64,000 nucleotides of DNA from Choanephora cucurbitarum (GCA_025331435.1 JAIWNI010000101.1:36720-100719); one strand, 5' to 3'; positions 33,942 to 47,437 are shown, counted from the first letter of the stretch. A program made the numbers and translations. Notes: a model not told the origin generated them from the letters alone.

Positions 33942-35114
33942 AGTATGAAAAGGGCATAGGGAAGAGAAAGAGAGAGGTTGTTCCGGCTAACATAGAGTTG
34001 TACGCTCTACTGCCCAGCATGAGAGAGTGTCTTCTTTTTTTTTAGACTGTTTTGCTTTTATGATACCCAGAGCTTTTGACAGGAAAATAGCAAGTTTCCT
34101 TTAGTGAGATTGTAGCATTTTTACTGTTTTGGATACCCTAAATCTAATGACGTAAAATGAGATTTTTGACTGCACTCAGCAAATTAAAACACAAGCTTGT
34201 GATGGTTAAATAAAACCACCTGGAACAAAGTAACCAATGGGATAGGCAGTTGTTTCTCTCTTACTCAAACCTTTTGTCCTTAGATATTTGACATGGATTT
34301 AATGATGTACGTATTAGGAATGTTGTTTATTACAGTTGCTCAATTTGAATCGCTTTGTATCTCGAATAGTATTTGCAAATACAAGAATCTTACTTGAAGT
34401 AACTAGAATCATAGGATAAGAAACTACTTGTGGTTAGAGTCACGATTGCAAAGCTTGTTGAGTTCATTTCCATAGAAGCTTCTTCTCAAATCTTAAAAAC
34501 AACAAAAGTAAAATTTACAACTGCTAATAGTTTAAGAGTTGCTGGCTCAATATGTCAAGTGATTACTCCGCTCTTTCTGTTTGTGTATCAAAGAGAGAAA
34601 AAATACATGCATACAGTATTTGCTTTTTTTTTTATCTACAAGAGTTTATGTTTGTGTAGTAACTGGTTAGAATCCCAAGTGTTGCTCTATACGCTATTTT
34701 CAAAAAATAAGCTTTATTCAAACAATATTAAAATCCTTGTATAGTTTATCTGGTTTCCGAATTGCATTCAATCTTTTTCTTTTTTCAGAAAGAACATGAG
34801 AAAAACTGATAATTAGGCAGTAAGGCACTTGTCATTATCCGTCCAAGTCAGCCATTGAATTGAAATTAGTGAGTCAACATGCTTATTTCGTTTCTCTAAA
34901 AGAATAGAAGGAGTTTCTTTTTATTTCCCTTTTTTTTTAAACCTAAATTTATTTTGTACACAGGGATTTCATCTTACATGATGATAAAGACAGACATGGT
35001 TTGATTGGCTGACACACGTTTCTTAATTTTTTTCGAGCTTGTTTTGTTTATTTTACTTTTTTTTTCTTTTCTTTTTTTTTTTCTTAATTATAGTCATATA
35101 AATAAACAAAAAAA
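33940..35114. other. intergenic, nothing recognised
   Basis: AT-rich with poly-T tracts, especially 35027-35095 just before the acyltransferase start. No gene or RNA recognised. Confidence 0.4.
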
Positions 35115-36905
35115 ATGCCTTTTGGGTTTTACCACGAAGTTGTGTGTCAAGTATCTAGAAGTGCTCTTTGGTCTTTCTTCAGTGATATTAAGCTCGAAGA
35201 CGTCGAGAATGTGCCTTCAGACTCACGACCACTTATTGTGTATGTTCTTTAATTACAATGTAAATGAATGCCTTCTTCTTGTCTTTATTCATATTTACTC
35301 TATCTAGTGCTGCCACTCACCATAACATGATTGTGGACCCAGCTGTGCTTTCTGTCACTTTCCCTAGACAACGCCGACTTCATTATTGGGCCAAAGATAG
35401 TATGTTTAAGAACCCTTATGCCGCGGCTTTCTTGAACGATTGTGGTGTTGTACCTGTTGATAGAACAACAAAAAACAATGCTAAGCTATATGCTGCCACC
35501 TTTGAGGTTCTCAAATTAGGTGAGGCTGTTGCTGTATTTCCTGAGGGTACTAGCCACACTTTACCTCGACTTGGTGCCTTTAAGGATGGCACTAGTTTTG
35601 TAAGTTTACTGACTTGTGGTAATGAGAGTATATAGCTCACATTCATGCAAACTATATGTAATGCTAGGCTGCTTTGGAATATGCCAAGATCAATCAAGAG
35701 CAGAATCTGAATATGCCAGCACCTATTTTACCTGTCGGAATCGTGTATCCTGAAAAATCGAAATACAGAAGTGCTGTGATTGTAAAGTAAGTCATCACTC
35801 TTTTGCTGGCATATATGCAAAGCCATTCTTTTTTCTTCTTTGATCTAGATTCCTCCTTACTCATTTTAAACGACATTAGATACGGCAAACCTATTACTGT
35901 CGAACCTCTTCTATCGTTATATCTAGAAGACCCTAAAAAGGCAGCCAAGCAGTTGACCAAATTGACCGAAGAAGCCATAGAAAAAATCACAGTCAACTCA
36001 CCTGATTGGGATAGTAAGCATTCGGCTGATATGGCAAGATGGCTGTTATTCCCAGGTGAGCACGGCACAATGAAAGATTATATTCCAGTCACACAAAGGT
36101 TAGAGAATGAACTATATATGCATTTGGATGACACAATTGACATGATCATTTGCTTAGCTTGATCAATGCTATGAACGCACTTGCAGAAAAGGACATCGAA
36201 ATCGCTAGATTACAAAAGAGTCTGATTGCTTACAAGCTTGAATTAGAGTCACTGTCACTAAAAGATTCTCAAATTGCTAAATACAACGAAAAAGAAATCA
36301 CAGCTATCACCACCACAGTGCAGCTACTGAAACGCACAGCAGCCAGTTTGATTGATTTACCCTTGTTTTTGCCGGGATTGGTAGCTCATATGCCTCTCTA
36401 TGTAGCAGGTTATTTAGCTGGCCATTTTGAAATTTATGAAGAAGTCAGAGCACAGAACAAGATATTCTTTGGCATGCTGCTTGTGCCTGTGATCTATTTA
36501 ATCACCTTCTTATGGGCTTGGTATAGTTTGTTTGATGGTACTATGATGGGTTTCTTCGTTGCGTTAGCTACATTGGGTGTTTTTGTCTGGTACCATGTCA
36601 CTTCGATTGATGAACGTTACGACAACTTCAAAGATCTTTTAGGACGATGGCGCTTATTTGACGCTGTAGTGCTCGGTAGAGGCATGTGGCGTCGAAAAGA
36701 ACGCATCTTACATCTTAAACAGCTGCGTTCTGAAAACCTAGCTAGTGTGCGCAAGATGATAACTACTTACAAGTCAACAAATGATGATGTTCATGTTGTT
36801 TGGTTAGCACTTCGACAACGAGTGAGACAATTTGGAGATGTTTCCAAATTACGGTTAAAGAAGAAAGCCTTAGCTAAGCAATACGAATGGTGCTTCGAGG
36901 GATAA
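35115..36905 (+). CDS. glycerol-3-phosphate / dihydroxyacetone-phosphate acyltransferase
   Basis: Five exons (35115..35239, 35308..35599, 35668..35786, 35880..36098, 36158..36905) give 500 aa. The enzyme acylates glycerol-3-phosphate or DHAP at sn-1, the first step of glycerolipid synthesis, at the ER; yeast Gpt2/Sct1 are the likely relatives. The PlsC motifs are visible: block I HNMIVD (H47-x4-D52), block III FPEGTS (119-124), and a later VGIVYP block. Further on is the family stretch LPGLVAHMPLYVAGYLAGHFE, and then two hydrophobic spans (about 354-375 and 378-399). At 500 aa it is shorter than yeast Gpt2 (743 aa), lacking much of the C-terminal extension. All joins keep frame with GT-AG borders. 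Confidence 0.88.
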
Positions 36906-37498
36906 ACATATTAGTCATTTAAATAAATAAAATAAACTATTTCTTTTTTTTTTATTAACATCATGATTATGAGAGAGTCTGTAAGGAAGAGAGTGTTCTT
37001 TGGTCCTGAATATCTCTAGATCGAAACCCAAAAGATATACAGCACCATGTTCTATTGAAACAGGAAAAGAGAATCTTACTATTTTTGCAAGTGATGTCAA
37101 TGCTCAAGTTTGTTGTTTGCAAAGAGCCTAATGTTTATTCTGTGACGATGCGACATCTCTTTTTTCTTCAAACAGTTCGATCTCTATATTTTATTTAAAA
37201 AGAATGCGACAATCATAAGGGTAATGCAAACAACAGCCGCTTGTCATAAACCCGATTGAATACCTTTTATGTGCTTGCCGTTGTTCTTGCAGTTAGGCAA
37301 CCAATTGAGTGATTCAGGTATGGGAAGTGCAGTATCGCTGAATCTAGGTACATTAGTCGCTTTAATTAAGAGCGCTGATATTCCTGAGACTTGTCATCTT
37401 ATGTCAAGCATACCTTTATACCGAAGGGTGTTTCAGTGTTCAAAACTGTGTTTGTTACAAAGAATCGAACTTTTGAATTGAGCATGTTCTTTAACCAA
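36906..37498. other. intergenic, nothing recognised
   Basis: Downstream of the acyltransferase, with poly-T near 36941-36953. No supported gene. Confidence 0.4.
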
Positions 37499-37764
37499 AC
37501 ACTCTTAAATTTAGCGACTATTGTATAATTGTATTTTGTCCCATAAAGTCTATTCATAAACGCCGTATGATACAGTGATGAAAACATACAATAGTCGCTC
37601 GATTTAAGAGTGTATGATTTAAGAGTATGCTTAATATAAGAGTGCAATCCATCAACTTAAAATCGCTTCAAGCGTTAAAATACCATTCGATTTAAGAGTA
37701 TGCTCAATATAAGAGTGTATTTTTCAAGAATATGCACACTTTTAAATAAAGCGACAGTTGTAAT
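37499..37764. repeat. inverted- and direct-repeat cluster (MITE-like)
   Basis: A 28-nt arm at 37499..37526 (ACACTCTTAAATTTAGCGAC...) is the inverse, with 2 mismatches, of 37586..37613. A third, diverged copy of the first arm lies at 37736..37764 (ACACTTTTAAATAAAGCGAC...). Between them a direct repeat, GATTTAAGAGTATGC(T/C)TAATATAAGAG-like, occurs at 37616 and 37689. The pattern suggests nested or stacked termini of a small non-autonomous DNA transposon. No transposase is encoded nearby. Confidence 0.65.
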
Positions 37765-39818
37765 ACTGTTATATTGTGGCAAACATCTACAGTGACGCCA
37801 TTCAGCCGAGAAACGATTCTGATGATAGCCGAAGAAAAAAGAAGCGACAAAAAAGTTTACAAACAAAAAGTCAATCTCACTAATATATTGACACTTTGAT
37901 TGGTTATAATACTGATTGTTCCATCTTTGAATGAATATGGCTTTTGCTGTATACAAGCATATTTTGGTTCTTTGTTTGATTATGCATGCAGCGGGAATGA
38001 ATTCTCAACAAGTTAGGTATATGACATAAAGAAAAAGGAATTCATTGAGGTCATCACAGGTGACTACTAAAGAAACCAAGGGAGCTTATGTTAAATTGAG
38101 TTAGGGAACACATTTTGATCGTCTATCAATAACAAGTACTTGTATTTGGGCTAGTACAGATTAATCATATAACAATTTTGTTAGGTATGACAACAAAAGT
38201 TTACTTATTCATTTACATTTCTCTTCCCTCTCTTTGTTTCATCTTGTTTACTAAATCTTGGAGTACACTCTCAAACAAAAGATTGCAGTGGTATTGATGA
38301 TGAGTATGACTTTTATGCATTGAAATGGAACATTCGCAAATTGATCGGCCACCTTAGTACTACGAGATAGAACTTGATATAGTGCAAGCATACAAATACA
38401 CAATAAGCCCTTCTTTCATCAATCTAAATTCAAATAATACAGAAGGCAAACACAGCTCTTGTTTTGAAGACGGGTGTTAGTTGAAGATGTGATTGGCTTT
38501 GTTGCATTGCTTTTCTTTTCTTTTTTTGTGCTGTAGAAATCATGAACTAAATTGATAACTTTTGTTGAAAACAATGTGCTATGCTTCCATAATTGTCTAA
38601 AAATAGAATGACAAATCAATATGACAACTACAAATTTTGTAGTACAACAATGCAAACTTTTGGAATATTGCGTTTTATTGTAAGGGAAAAAGTTGTCATG
38701 TTCCAAAAAAAAACATCGCTCGACATTTGGATCAAAATTGTCAACATTTGGAACAAAGTGATTCCATTTGTGCTGAAGTCAAAAGATTTAGTATATAGCT
38801 TTTTAGGCAAATGTTTCTACCTCTTTCCTTTCAGGCTATAGTTACTCGTTTTCTTTTCCTTGTGCTTTCTCCTTAAATTTCGCCTGTCTTTTTCTTCTTT
38901 GTTCTTCTTAATTATCGGTATAGGCTGTGCTCACTCCTTGTTTTCCCTGATAGGATGCATTTTAATAGTTATTGCCAAATACATCATTATGGGCTTAATT
39001 AATTTAGGCATGGAGTACAATATAATCCATTCGAGAGCTGAAATACAACCATTTTACTGAAATTTGATTTGTTCCTCATTAGTCTCAAAAGGAGAACAAC
39101 AGCCATGATCCATTATAAGCCTTGCCTTCCTTTTGCCTTGGATGTAGCTATAGTCAAGCCTCTCTCTTTCTTCTATCAAATCAAACAGTATTCTAGGTGG
39201 CAATCCAGTCATATAAGACGAAAAAGTGCATGAAAGCAAACAAATAAAAGCAGACGCGTTTGGTTTTTTGTCATTATTGTATAGGTTAATTAGAACATCC
39301 TAAATTGGTCACAACAGCTATACATTCAGATTGGTTCTTTGCTTAATCGGAGACGAAAAATAGCATCACCGTGTGCAGCATTTTTTTTTGTTGTTGTTGT
39401 TTGCATCACTAGATAATGGTCAGTCAGTGGTAACCCATGTGTGCACACATGACATGCAGGCAAATGTAAAGTAAAAAAAACAAAACGGGAAGTGGGTTAG
39501 CAGCGTATTGGCTTAAAAAGAAAGCAGACTAATGAATGGGTCTCATATCATGGTAAAATTAGCAAACTTGAAGCTCAGCTGAAAAGACACAACTTATTTT
39601 CCCTTTTCCCTTCTTTTTTCCTTTTCTCTTTTCTTTTCCTTTCCTTCTTAAAAAAATCTCTGATATACAAAACTCTTGCGAGTTGTTTTTGATATTGGCA
39701 TATACGAGAGGCAAGTAGATATAGCCAGAACTAAACAGAAATGAGAAGCTTTTCGATTCTTTGCATCGAACTGACACGTACATAAACAGAACTTTTTTGA
39801 GAAAAATAATTAAAAAAT
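37765..39818. other. 2-kb intergenic region upstream of DEF1
   Basis: AT-rich with no recognised gene. Pyrimidine/purine-rich tracts occur at 39596-39650 near the DEF1 promoter. Confidence 0.4.
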
Positions 39819-42800
39819 ATGACTTCACACGAAACACGTTCAACACATACAACAAGGTCTAAAAGTTCTACTTCTGAACAGAATGACATTAAAAAGCTCA
39901 GGTCAAAACACTCTGCAAAACTACCCACACTCAAAGTTCTATTTTCTGACTGGTCAGACGACGACCTCTTGTTCGTTTTGGAAGAGGCTAATGGTGATCT
40001 AGATTTAACCATAGACCGAATTAGTGAAGGTAAAAGCAAAAACATCCATTGACTTCTGTATCCATTTTAACATGTATCTGCCTTACTAAGGCCATGCTAA
40101 CCAATGGGGTGAAGTAAAGACCAAGAAATCTAAAAAAGAAGCACAAAAAGCAAAGGCTGCAACCACAGGGGGAGTTTCTTTACATCAACAACAAAGTACC
40201 ATAACACCATACCGTGAGCCTAAACCTACACAACAAGTCAGAACATATAATAACGACCGAGGCAATCGAGGCGGCAAAGGTAACAGAAGAACATTGACAA
40301 GAAAGAGGAGAAAAAAAAGACACGTCATTAACTTATATGCTTTCCAATTTTTTTTAAAACAGCACCCAATACACGCACACGCACACCTAAGACACAAAAT
40401 TCCTTTCAAACCAATGCATCCTGGGATAGCCAACCAAAATCTAGCCATAACGAGGCTTCTTCTGGCTCTTGGGCATCCATTGCCTCTTCAAAGCAACAAC
40501 TACCAGACGAAAATGCCTTTAATACAAACGAAGGATGGAGCGCCCCTAATGATAACCCTGTAAATGACGAATGGGCTCCTATCTCTTCTAACTCAACTAC
40601 TACTAAGCCTGCTACCTATGACGAATCAAGTGAAGATCAACCAAAGACTTGGGCAAGTCTCCTCAAGTAAGTATTCAATACGTGTTTTAGAGAAATACAA
40701 AAAATTCTGACAAGGGTGAACAAAAAATTAATTTTCTTGCTCCTTAAAAAAAACAGATCAAAGCCTAAACCTGAAGAACCTGCACCCACTAATACCACTA
40801 ACGACAATGCCGACCATATTGACAACAGCAACAACAACACCTTTACTAACGAATGGGATTCATCCAACACGTCTACTGGTAATGACTGGAACGCAACAGA
40901 AACCACTGATGGCTGGAATGAGCCAACAGTAGATGAATGGTCTACCCCTGTTCACGAATCAAAGCCTGTTGCTGCTGAATCTCATGCTAAGGTAGATGAG
41001 ACACCTTTCGAAGAAGAACAAGAGACCAAGGAAGAAGAAAAGCATACAGAAATTAGCGCTGGCGCAAACAACAACCGTCTTCACAACCAAGAAGAACCTG
41101 TCGTTCTGCCTTCTTCTGCGGCTATCTCTTCTTTAGATGTCAAGTTCGGTTCATTGAATGTAGATGATGAAAACGCTACCAGCGAAGAAAGGTAAGAAAG
41201 GGGAATTAAAAAGAACATGTGGTACTGACACATATTTACCTTATGTAGTACTAAAGAGGTCACTCCTGTTGCTACTGAGGAACCTGTTGCACAAACTGCC
41301 AATGCTGACACTTCTGCTATTAACAACATTCCTACTAGCGACATCCCTGCTACCACCTCTGTCGCTCCTAACTCCTCTTCTCCCGTCAACACTGATGCTG
41401 CTCCCGCACCTACTGCTACTTCTGTTACTGCTTCCAACGACACCTTCGCTCAATCCTCTGGTAGCTACCTCAAGCAACAAGAATCTTCTTACACCAGTCA
41501 AACTAACCTTCCTCAACAACAGCAACAACAGCAACAACAGCAACAACAGCAACAACAGCAACAACAGCAACAACAGCAACAACAACAACAACCTCATCAA
41601 CAACAACAGCCTCAACCTCAACAACCTCAACAACCTCAACAGCAGCAACAACCTCAACAGCAGCAACAACCTCAACAAGTTCCTCAACATCAGCAAGCTC
41701 CCCAACAAGTTCCTCAACAGCAGTTTGGTATGGATCACCTCACCTCTGCTTACAGCTCTTACTTGCCTAACCAACCACCTACCGGTGTTGCTGGTTTTGG
41801 CATGAACCCTATGGGTAACTTACCTGATTATGGTATTTATGGTTCCGAAGCACAAAGAGCTGCTGCTATGGTAAGTAATGGATAGCTCTGGGCAAACTAG
41901 AAATAGTTTTGGGTTCAAAAGAGTGGTGCATACTTCAAAAAGAAGATATGATGTGCAAGTGTGTGTCAAACATATTTTTTTCTTGAAAAAAAAAAGGAAG
42001 GGTTTATGCATTTGCAGGTGTGAAAAAAGGATATCGACTGAGTTCTTATTCTAATGTTTCAATGACTTACCTCTCTCTTTTGCTATAGGGCTATTACGAT
42101 CCCACTGTCTTTAGTCACTCTCCCTCTGTGACTTCTGCCAGTGTCTATCAAAGTCGCGACAAGTACAGCCAAGATGGCCTTCATGGCCAAAGCAGCCAAG
42201 GTGCTAACATGCCTCAACAGATGTACCCTACAAACCTCCCTTATTACCAATACTACTACATGCCTAACCAATTCAATGCTTATCAACAATCTGCTTATGG
42301 TCAGCCTTTCATGAACAAGAGTATGTACCCTAGCATGTACCAACAGCAACAACAACAACAAACTCAGCAACAAGTTCAACCCCAAGCTGCTGGTAAGCCT
42401 TCAACTACTACCGGAGCTAGCGCTGCTTCTCCTTATGGAAGTGCTGCCTCTCCATATGGTCAACCTTCTCAACTCTACAGCAGCCACCAATACGACGATT
42501 TGGGTATGGGATTGAATGACTATCAAAAGAGCATGTACAGTCAACCTCAATTGCAAAGTTTCTTGGGCAACCTCCAACAACAACCTCAACAGCAACAAGC
42601 TCAATCTAAGTCTGCCAACGACTTGAACGCCAGAAGCGCTGCTTCTACAGGTGCTAACACATCTAGTGCTGCCACTGGTGCTGCTGCTACACCTCAACAA
42701 CAGCCTCAACAGCCCCAACATCATCAACAACCCCAACAACAGCCCTATGCTGCTAACTACTTTGGCCAGCCTCAAATGTTCTCCTATGGCCAATATCCTC

Positions 42801-42880
42801 AACACCATCAATTCCAACAGATGCCTCCTCAACAACAACAAACACAACCCACTCGTCAACAGCAATATTGGAACCAATAA
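39819..42880 (+). CDS. DEF1: Def1-like RNA polymerase II degradation factor (CUE domain, Gln-rich)
   Basis: Six exons (39819..40029, 40091..40279, 40363..40666, 40757..41191, 41249..41870, 42089..42880) give 850 aa. Def1 promotes ubiquitylation and breakdown of stalled RNA polymerase II after DNA damage; it binds ubiquitin ligases through its CUE domain. The N-terminus has the CUE-like sequence LKVLFSDWSDDDLLFVLEEA, followed by DLTIDRISEG and then HANQWGEVKTKKSKK after the first intron, matching Def1 architecture. The rest is disordered: several W-containing acidic repeats (NEWDSS, DGWNEP, VDEWST), a Ser/Thr/Ala-rich stretch, a polyglutamine run and a long Gln/Tyr/Asn-rich C-terminus. In yeast the Q-rich part keeps Def1 cytoplasmic until processed. 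All introns are GT-AG and in frame. Confidence 0.85.
41513..41690 (+). repeat. polyglutamine-coding CAA/CAG repeat in DEF1
   Basis: A near-regular CAA CAG repeat coding about 26 consecutive Gln, followed by Pro-interrupted Gln runs. It gives long leucine-rich false frames on both strands. Confidence 0.9.
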
Positions 42881-43700
42881 TTTATCCTCCTCTCCTCTCC
42901 TCACTCGTTTTGTTCTTTTTTAATCGCATGAATATATATATTCTTCATCTCTCTTTTTGTTCTTTCGCATATATAAAGTTTTGTACAAAAGAAGTATAAT
43001 AGTAATAAATACTAAAAGAAGCGTCTTGATATTAGAGCGTGTAGAGCAACAAGTTTTCTTCTTCTTTTCCTTCTCTTTGAAATGTTGAATTGCCTCTACG
43101 TTCAGTCTTTTAGAGTATACTGTAGACACAAGCCAAAGACGCTGGTATGAAAACATCAACCCTTTTTCTCTGAATTGTACCCTCTCATAATTCTTGGGAT
43201 GTTTAAGATCTTGGAGACCTAACAGCTTTACTTATGACTAGATGCATATCATTTTGGCCATCAAATGAAATAATTGTTGACGAGAAGCATCAAGTAAAGA
43301 CATAGTGCTTCAGAATACGTACATGTTCAATTGGTAAAATGCCACAGAGCTACTTGCAAAGAAGGTATTCTCGCTTTAGTCTGCTTTTTTGCTTTATCAG
43401 TGTATTTTTGATGGAAGCTCAATAGTTATGTAGAAAACTCATAGGATAGATCATTTCCTTTTTTTTGGTATTCTTTTAGGTAGCTTCATGCGTTTAAGAA
43501 GCTGGTCCCTTGAGCTAAAGCTGATTATATGGAACTAACTGAAACTGTCTAAAGAAACTAAACAAATCGTCTACAAACGTCCGTTTTTGAAGAGCTCCAT
43601 TACGATCAGCTGAATGTATCTTTTTAAATAAGCAGCTTCGAGATATAATGCGTCTATATAAAGCATATGTGCTTTTTGTTTATTTTCAAATAAAATGCGT
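42881..43700. other. convergent intergenic region between DEF1 and NST1
   Basis: Holds the 3' UTRs of two convergent genes. No other feature recognised. Confidence 0.45.
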
Positions 43701-46700
43701 TCATGACATTGTACCAAAAATGTTAGGATGTAGATGAGGAGGGAGATGATTGTTTTGTAAAGGATGAGAAGGTGATGGCAGAGGTTGTGTTTGTGCGGAA
43801 AATGAATGATGCATTAGTGGATGAGGTAATGGTAAATGAGATAGCGGTAAGGACGCTAGATCAGCAGTACTGTTAGTGGTGTTCTGGATGATGTTCGCAT
43901 TGTTACTACTGCTAGTATTATCGATATTACTGTTACTGATATTGTTGTTGCTATTGGTCTGAAGATTATTATGGTTACTACTAGCATTGTTAGGTAAGAA
44001 AGCATCCATCCCAGCAGAAGGCGGTTTGTTGCTGTTTACTGGTTCATACAGGACAATCATACCGTGCTGTGTATGATTCAAGCATTGAAAACCATTGTTA
44101 GGAGCCGACATTAGAGCATCGTACAGCTCACGGATATCCACTTGAAAATCGCAATACAAGTCATTCATCATGCAATGCAGTTGAACAAGTGTATGGTACT
44201 GTTGCTGACTGCCACGAAATATATTGGATTGGGTTATCTCGTTTAACTTTTGGTAAGCAACTCTCGCTCTTTCTAATGTCATGGAAGCTCTATCAGGCTA
44301 TCATATAAAAGTAAGTTTCCAAGTTATAGAAGTGTAGGAAGAAAGGGGGAGCGAAAACTTACTAAAGCATCACCAAATAGTTTACCATGCACATCTTCCG
44401 AAAGCAAAGAAGATGCAGTCCATCCATTTGTCCATACATTTTGCATTTGAGATGGTGACTGAGCCGGTAAATCAGTTGAAAATCGTCTATCTGCAAAAGC
44501 GTTCGTACTGTTTGTAGGAGTGCCTATCGCGATAGGATTACTGTGGCTGCTTGTGTTGGGAGGGATTGGAATGGCAGCAGCAGCAACACTAGTAACTACT
44601 GCTGTATGAGGGTTGGGAGGTGAGTGAGTTGCAAATCGCATATCATACTCATTCAGAGAAGACATCAGATTATTGCTGCTAGCATTATTAATTGAACGTG
44701 GTTCACCAAACAAGAAGCTTGAGAAGAAGGAGCGAGGCTCGCTGCTATTGTTGTTATAGCCCATGCTACTACTCAAATTGCTGTTGCTCAAACTGTTGTT
44801 GCTCAAATTGCTGTTACTGTTGACAGCTAAACCAACTGTATCAAAAGGAGAGGCAATTGACGAGGATCGCTTAGCAACAGGCTCAGGAGGGGGCGAAGAG
44901 GTATCTGTGCTCTGGAAAGAAGAAACGCGGCGGCCATTTCCGTTATGCACTGTCAAAGGTTGACCAATAGGTGCTATAGGTGTGATTGAGCGGCGAGAAG
45001 ATGTGCTTGGCTCTATACGCTGATTGTTGAACAAGCCAACAATAGAAGGATCACCCAATGCAGGTGGTGATGTTGTGGGCGATAGAAGAGAAGTTGGTGG
45101 CATAAAGTGAGGATGAGGGGGTGCAATGGGATGGGTTCTTATGTTCATGGAGGGGGGTGTAGCTGCAGATTGATGCATAGAAGATCCTACAAGCGCTTCG
45201 ATCAAGACCTGTTGTCGGTTCTCAGAAGAAGAAATTTCGTCTGTCAGAGGATGTGGAATGCCAGGAGGAGAAATAGTCTTTTTTGTTAAAACCTCTGCTG
45301 ATTCAATAGTTGCTGGCTTTTCTAGCTGCTCTATTTCTTTCGCTGCTTTCTCGAGGCGCATTTTCTCCAGGTGCTCTTTTTTCTCCAGCTGTTCCTTCTC
45401 TAGGCGCTCTTTCTCCAGGCGCTCCTTCTCTGAACGTTCTTTTTCTAAACGCTCTTTTTCTAAACGCTCTTTTTCTTTACGTTTTCTTTCGCGTTCAGCA
45501 GCGCGCTCTTTTTCTTCTTTCGCTCTTCGCTTCTTTTCTTCTTCTTTGCGAAGTCTCTCTTCTTCTCGCTGGCGTCTCTCTTCTTCTTTACGAAGTCGCT
45601 CTTGTTCACGCTTTTGTCGTTCTTGCTCAAGTTTCTTTGCTTTTTCTTGTTTAAGGGCTTCCTCCTCTGCCTTTTTCTTTGCCTCGCGAGCAAGACGCTC
45701 AGCTTCTTGTTGTTGCTTCAATTGTCTAATTGAAAACCCGAATAAATCAGATGAGGAGAGTTTGAATCTTTCTCGAGAATCTCACTTTACCTTTTCTTAT
45801 CCTTTTTCTTTTCTCGTTCTTTTTGCTTCTTGGCTTCCCGTTCCTCACGAAGACGAGCTTCTTCTTCCAACTCTTCCAGTAAGCGTTGCTGACGTTCTTG
45901 GGCTACTTTTTCACGATAAGCAGCAAATACGCGCTGTTCAAACATACGAGCAGCAAATATTTGAAACATACGACGACCTTCTTCCATTCGTTGTTCTTCT
46001 GTACGAGTATCCTATATAAACAACAATGAGCCGAATAATTCTTTCCAAAGCAAAAAAAAAGCTACTTCGATTTACCTCGTCATCTTCCTCATCAAAAGCA
46101 TCTTCGTCTTCTTCTTCTTCCTGAAAGTAATTGCTACCTTGCTCCAAAGTGACGTCTTCCTTTTGCATGCGACGCTCAGCTAATCGCTCCATCATATCCA
46201 AAAATTTCTTGCCATCGTTTTTCAATAGATCGTCAGCAACAGTTAGAATACCACCTAAACAATCTACTGTTAAATAAGCCCTAAAATAGCATATGCAAAA
46301 CATACCTTTGACTGTCAAGCTATTTCCAAAGCCAAAATGATCCCCATTAGCAGAGCTTCGAGAATGAGGAGTATATCGAATATGAGCCATCTCTTCAAAT
46401 CGACTACGCTCGTTGTAATTGACAGGTGGTCGAGGAGCGACTTCATCGTCTTCAAAGTCTTCATCATCGTCATCTTCTTCGTCGTCCTCTTCCTCTTCTT
46501 CCTCCTCTTCACATTCTTCGTCTAATTCTTCCTCTTCCTCCTCTTCGTCATCCTCCTCTTCTTCTTCCTCTTCTTCTTCGTCGTCTTCTAAAGGATCAGT
46601 ATCGTCGTAACCATTGTCATATACGGAATCAGAGGGGAGATAATTAGCATGTAAAGGATTAATGGTGCCACGTGTTTGTTGTTGGTGGTTAGCGTACTGT

Positions 46701-47306
46701 TCTAATTCCTCGTAATAAGCGTCATACAATACTTCTAATTCATCCTCAATAGCCGTTCTAATGAATCAATATCAACAAAATGTACAAGGGGAAGGTGCAA
46801 GGAACTGACCTTTTTTTGCCGCAAACGGAGCAATTACAGCTATGCTTTTGTTGTTCTTTCATTTTACGTAAAACTGCTTCTTTCTCGACCTTGACAAGAG
46901 ATCTTCTTTCTTCTTCACCTAATTGAAGCCAGAATTCTCGAATCTTCTGTCGTTCTTCTGTGTTACTCGTATTTGACCAGAATCCATCTTCTTCTTTTTT
47001 CTTTTTAGTTGAGGAAGAGACAGATGAAGAAGAGGCCTTATTAGAACGATGTGTATTCTCAATATGATCTCCATGGCGTATAACGTGATGATTCATAATA
47101 GCATCTACCATATCTGCTTGTGTTTTTGCCGAAAAGTCGGTTGTAATTTTACTACCAGGTGTTGTTGTCGTTGTAGCAGCAGTAGTGGTAGTCTTGGACT
47201 TCTTTTTGTTTTTCTTTTTCTTTTTTGAAGTGTTGGCTGCTGTGCAACTGTTGTTGTCCATTTTGTTGACAATTGGTTTACTGTTTAATTGGATGAGTTT
47301 TGTCAT
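43701..47306 (-). CDS. NST1: stress response protein Nst1
   Basis: Six exons (47306..46810, 46757..46306, 46254..46076, 46011..45791, 45725..44363, 44297..43701) give 1102 aa. Nst1 is a fungal protein linked to salt tolerance and P-body/mRNA metabolism through Msl1 in yeast. Order: a Lys-rich N-terminus, [19 protein letters not shown] then CNCSVCGKK, the [12 protein letters not shown] block, a long acidic Glu/Asp tract, [20 protein letters not shown], then a very long charged coiled coil of [13 protein letters not shown] repeats, and a Ser/Asn/Pro-rich C-terminus. The block order is the Nst1 family signature. The intron at 46255..46305 could instead end 12 nt earlier at AACAG, but the acceptor chosen restores [11 protein letters not shown]. 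The first ATG is at 47306; a splice donor upstream (47403) suggests a 5' UTR intron. Confidence 0.88.
46419..46610 (-). repeat. acidic (Glu/Asp) low-complexity tract in NST1
   Basis: A GAA/GAG/GAC-rich tract inside NST1 exon 2 coding about 50 mostly Glu/Asp residues. It produces a poly-Ser frame on the opposite strand that is not a gene. Confidence 0.9.
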
Positions 47307-47437
47307 TAATCTACACGTTATAGATAGAAGATGAGACAAGAGCGCGCTCGCATTAAAAGATCCTACGTTGTGAAGGAAAAATAATAGTCTTTTGAATTTA
47401 GCTTACCTTAATGTAGGTTATTTTCTCCTTTGTTGAC

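Noticed and set aside
37480..37764. CRISPR-like short repeats
   Set aside because: Spacing is irregular, arms are inverted, and the organism is eukaryotic; a MITE-like origin fits better.
41241..41805. Long Leu- or Asn-rich frames on both strands over DEF1
   Set aside because: They are shadows of the CAA/CAG repeat; the Gln frame splices correctly into Def1.
45258..46019. 253-aa plus-strand frame rich in Ser/Arg/Phe
   Set aside because: It is antisense to the EKERLEKER coiled-coil repeats of NST1 and has no domain of its own.
46419..46610. Poly-Ser plus-strand frame
   Set aside because: Opposite strand of the NST1 Glu/Asp tract.
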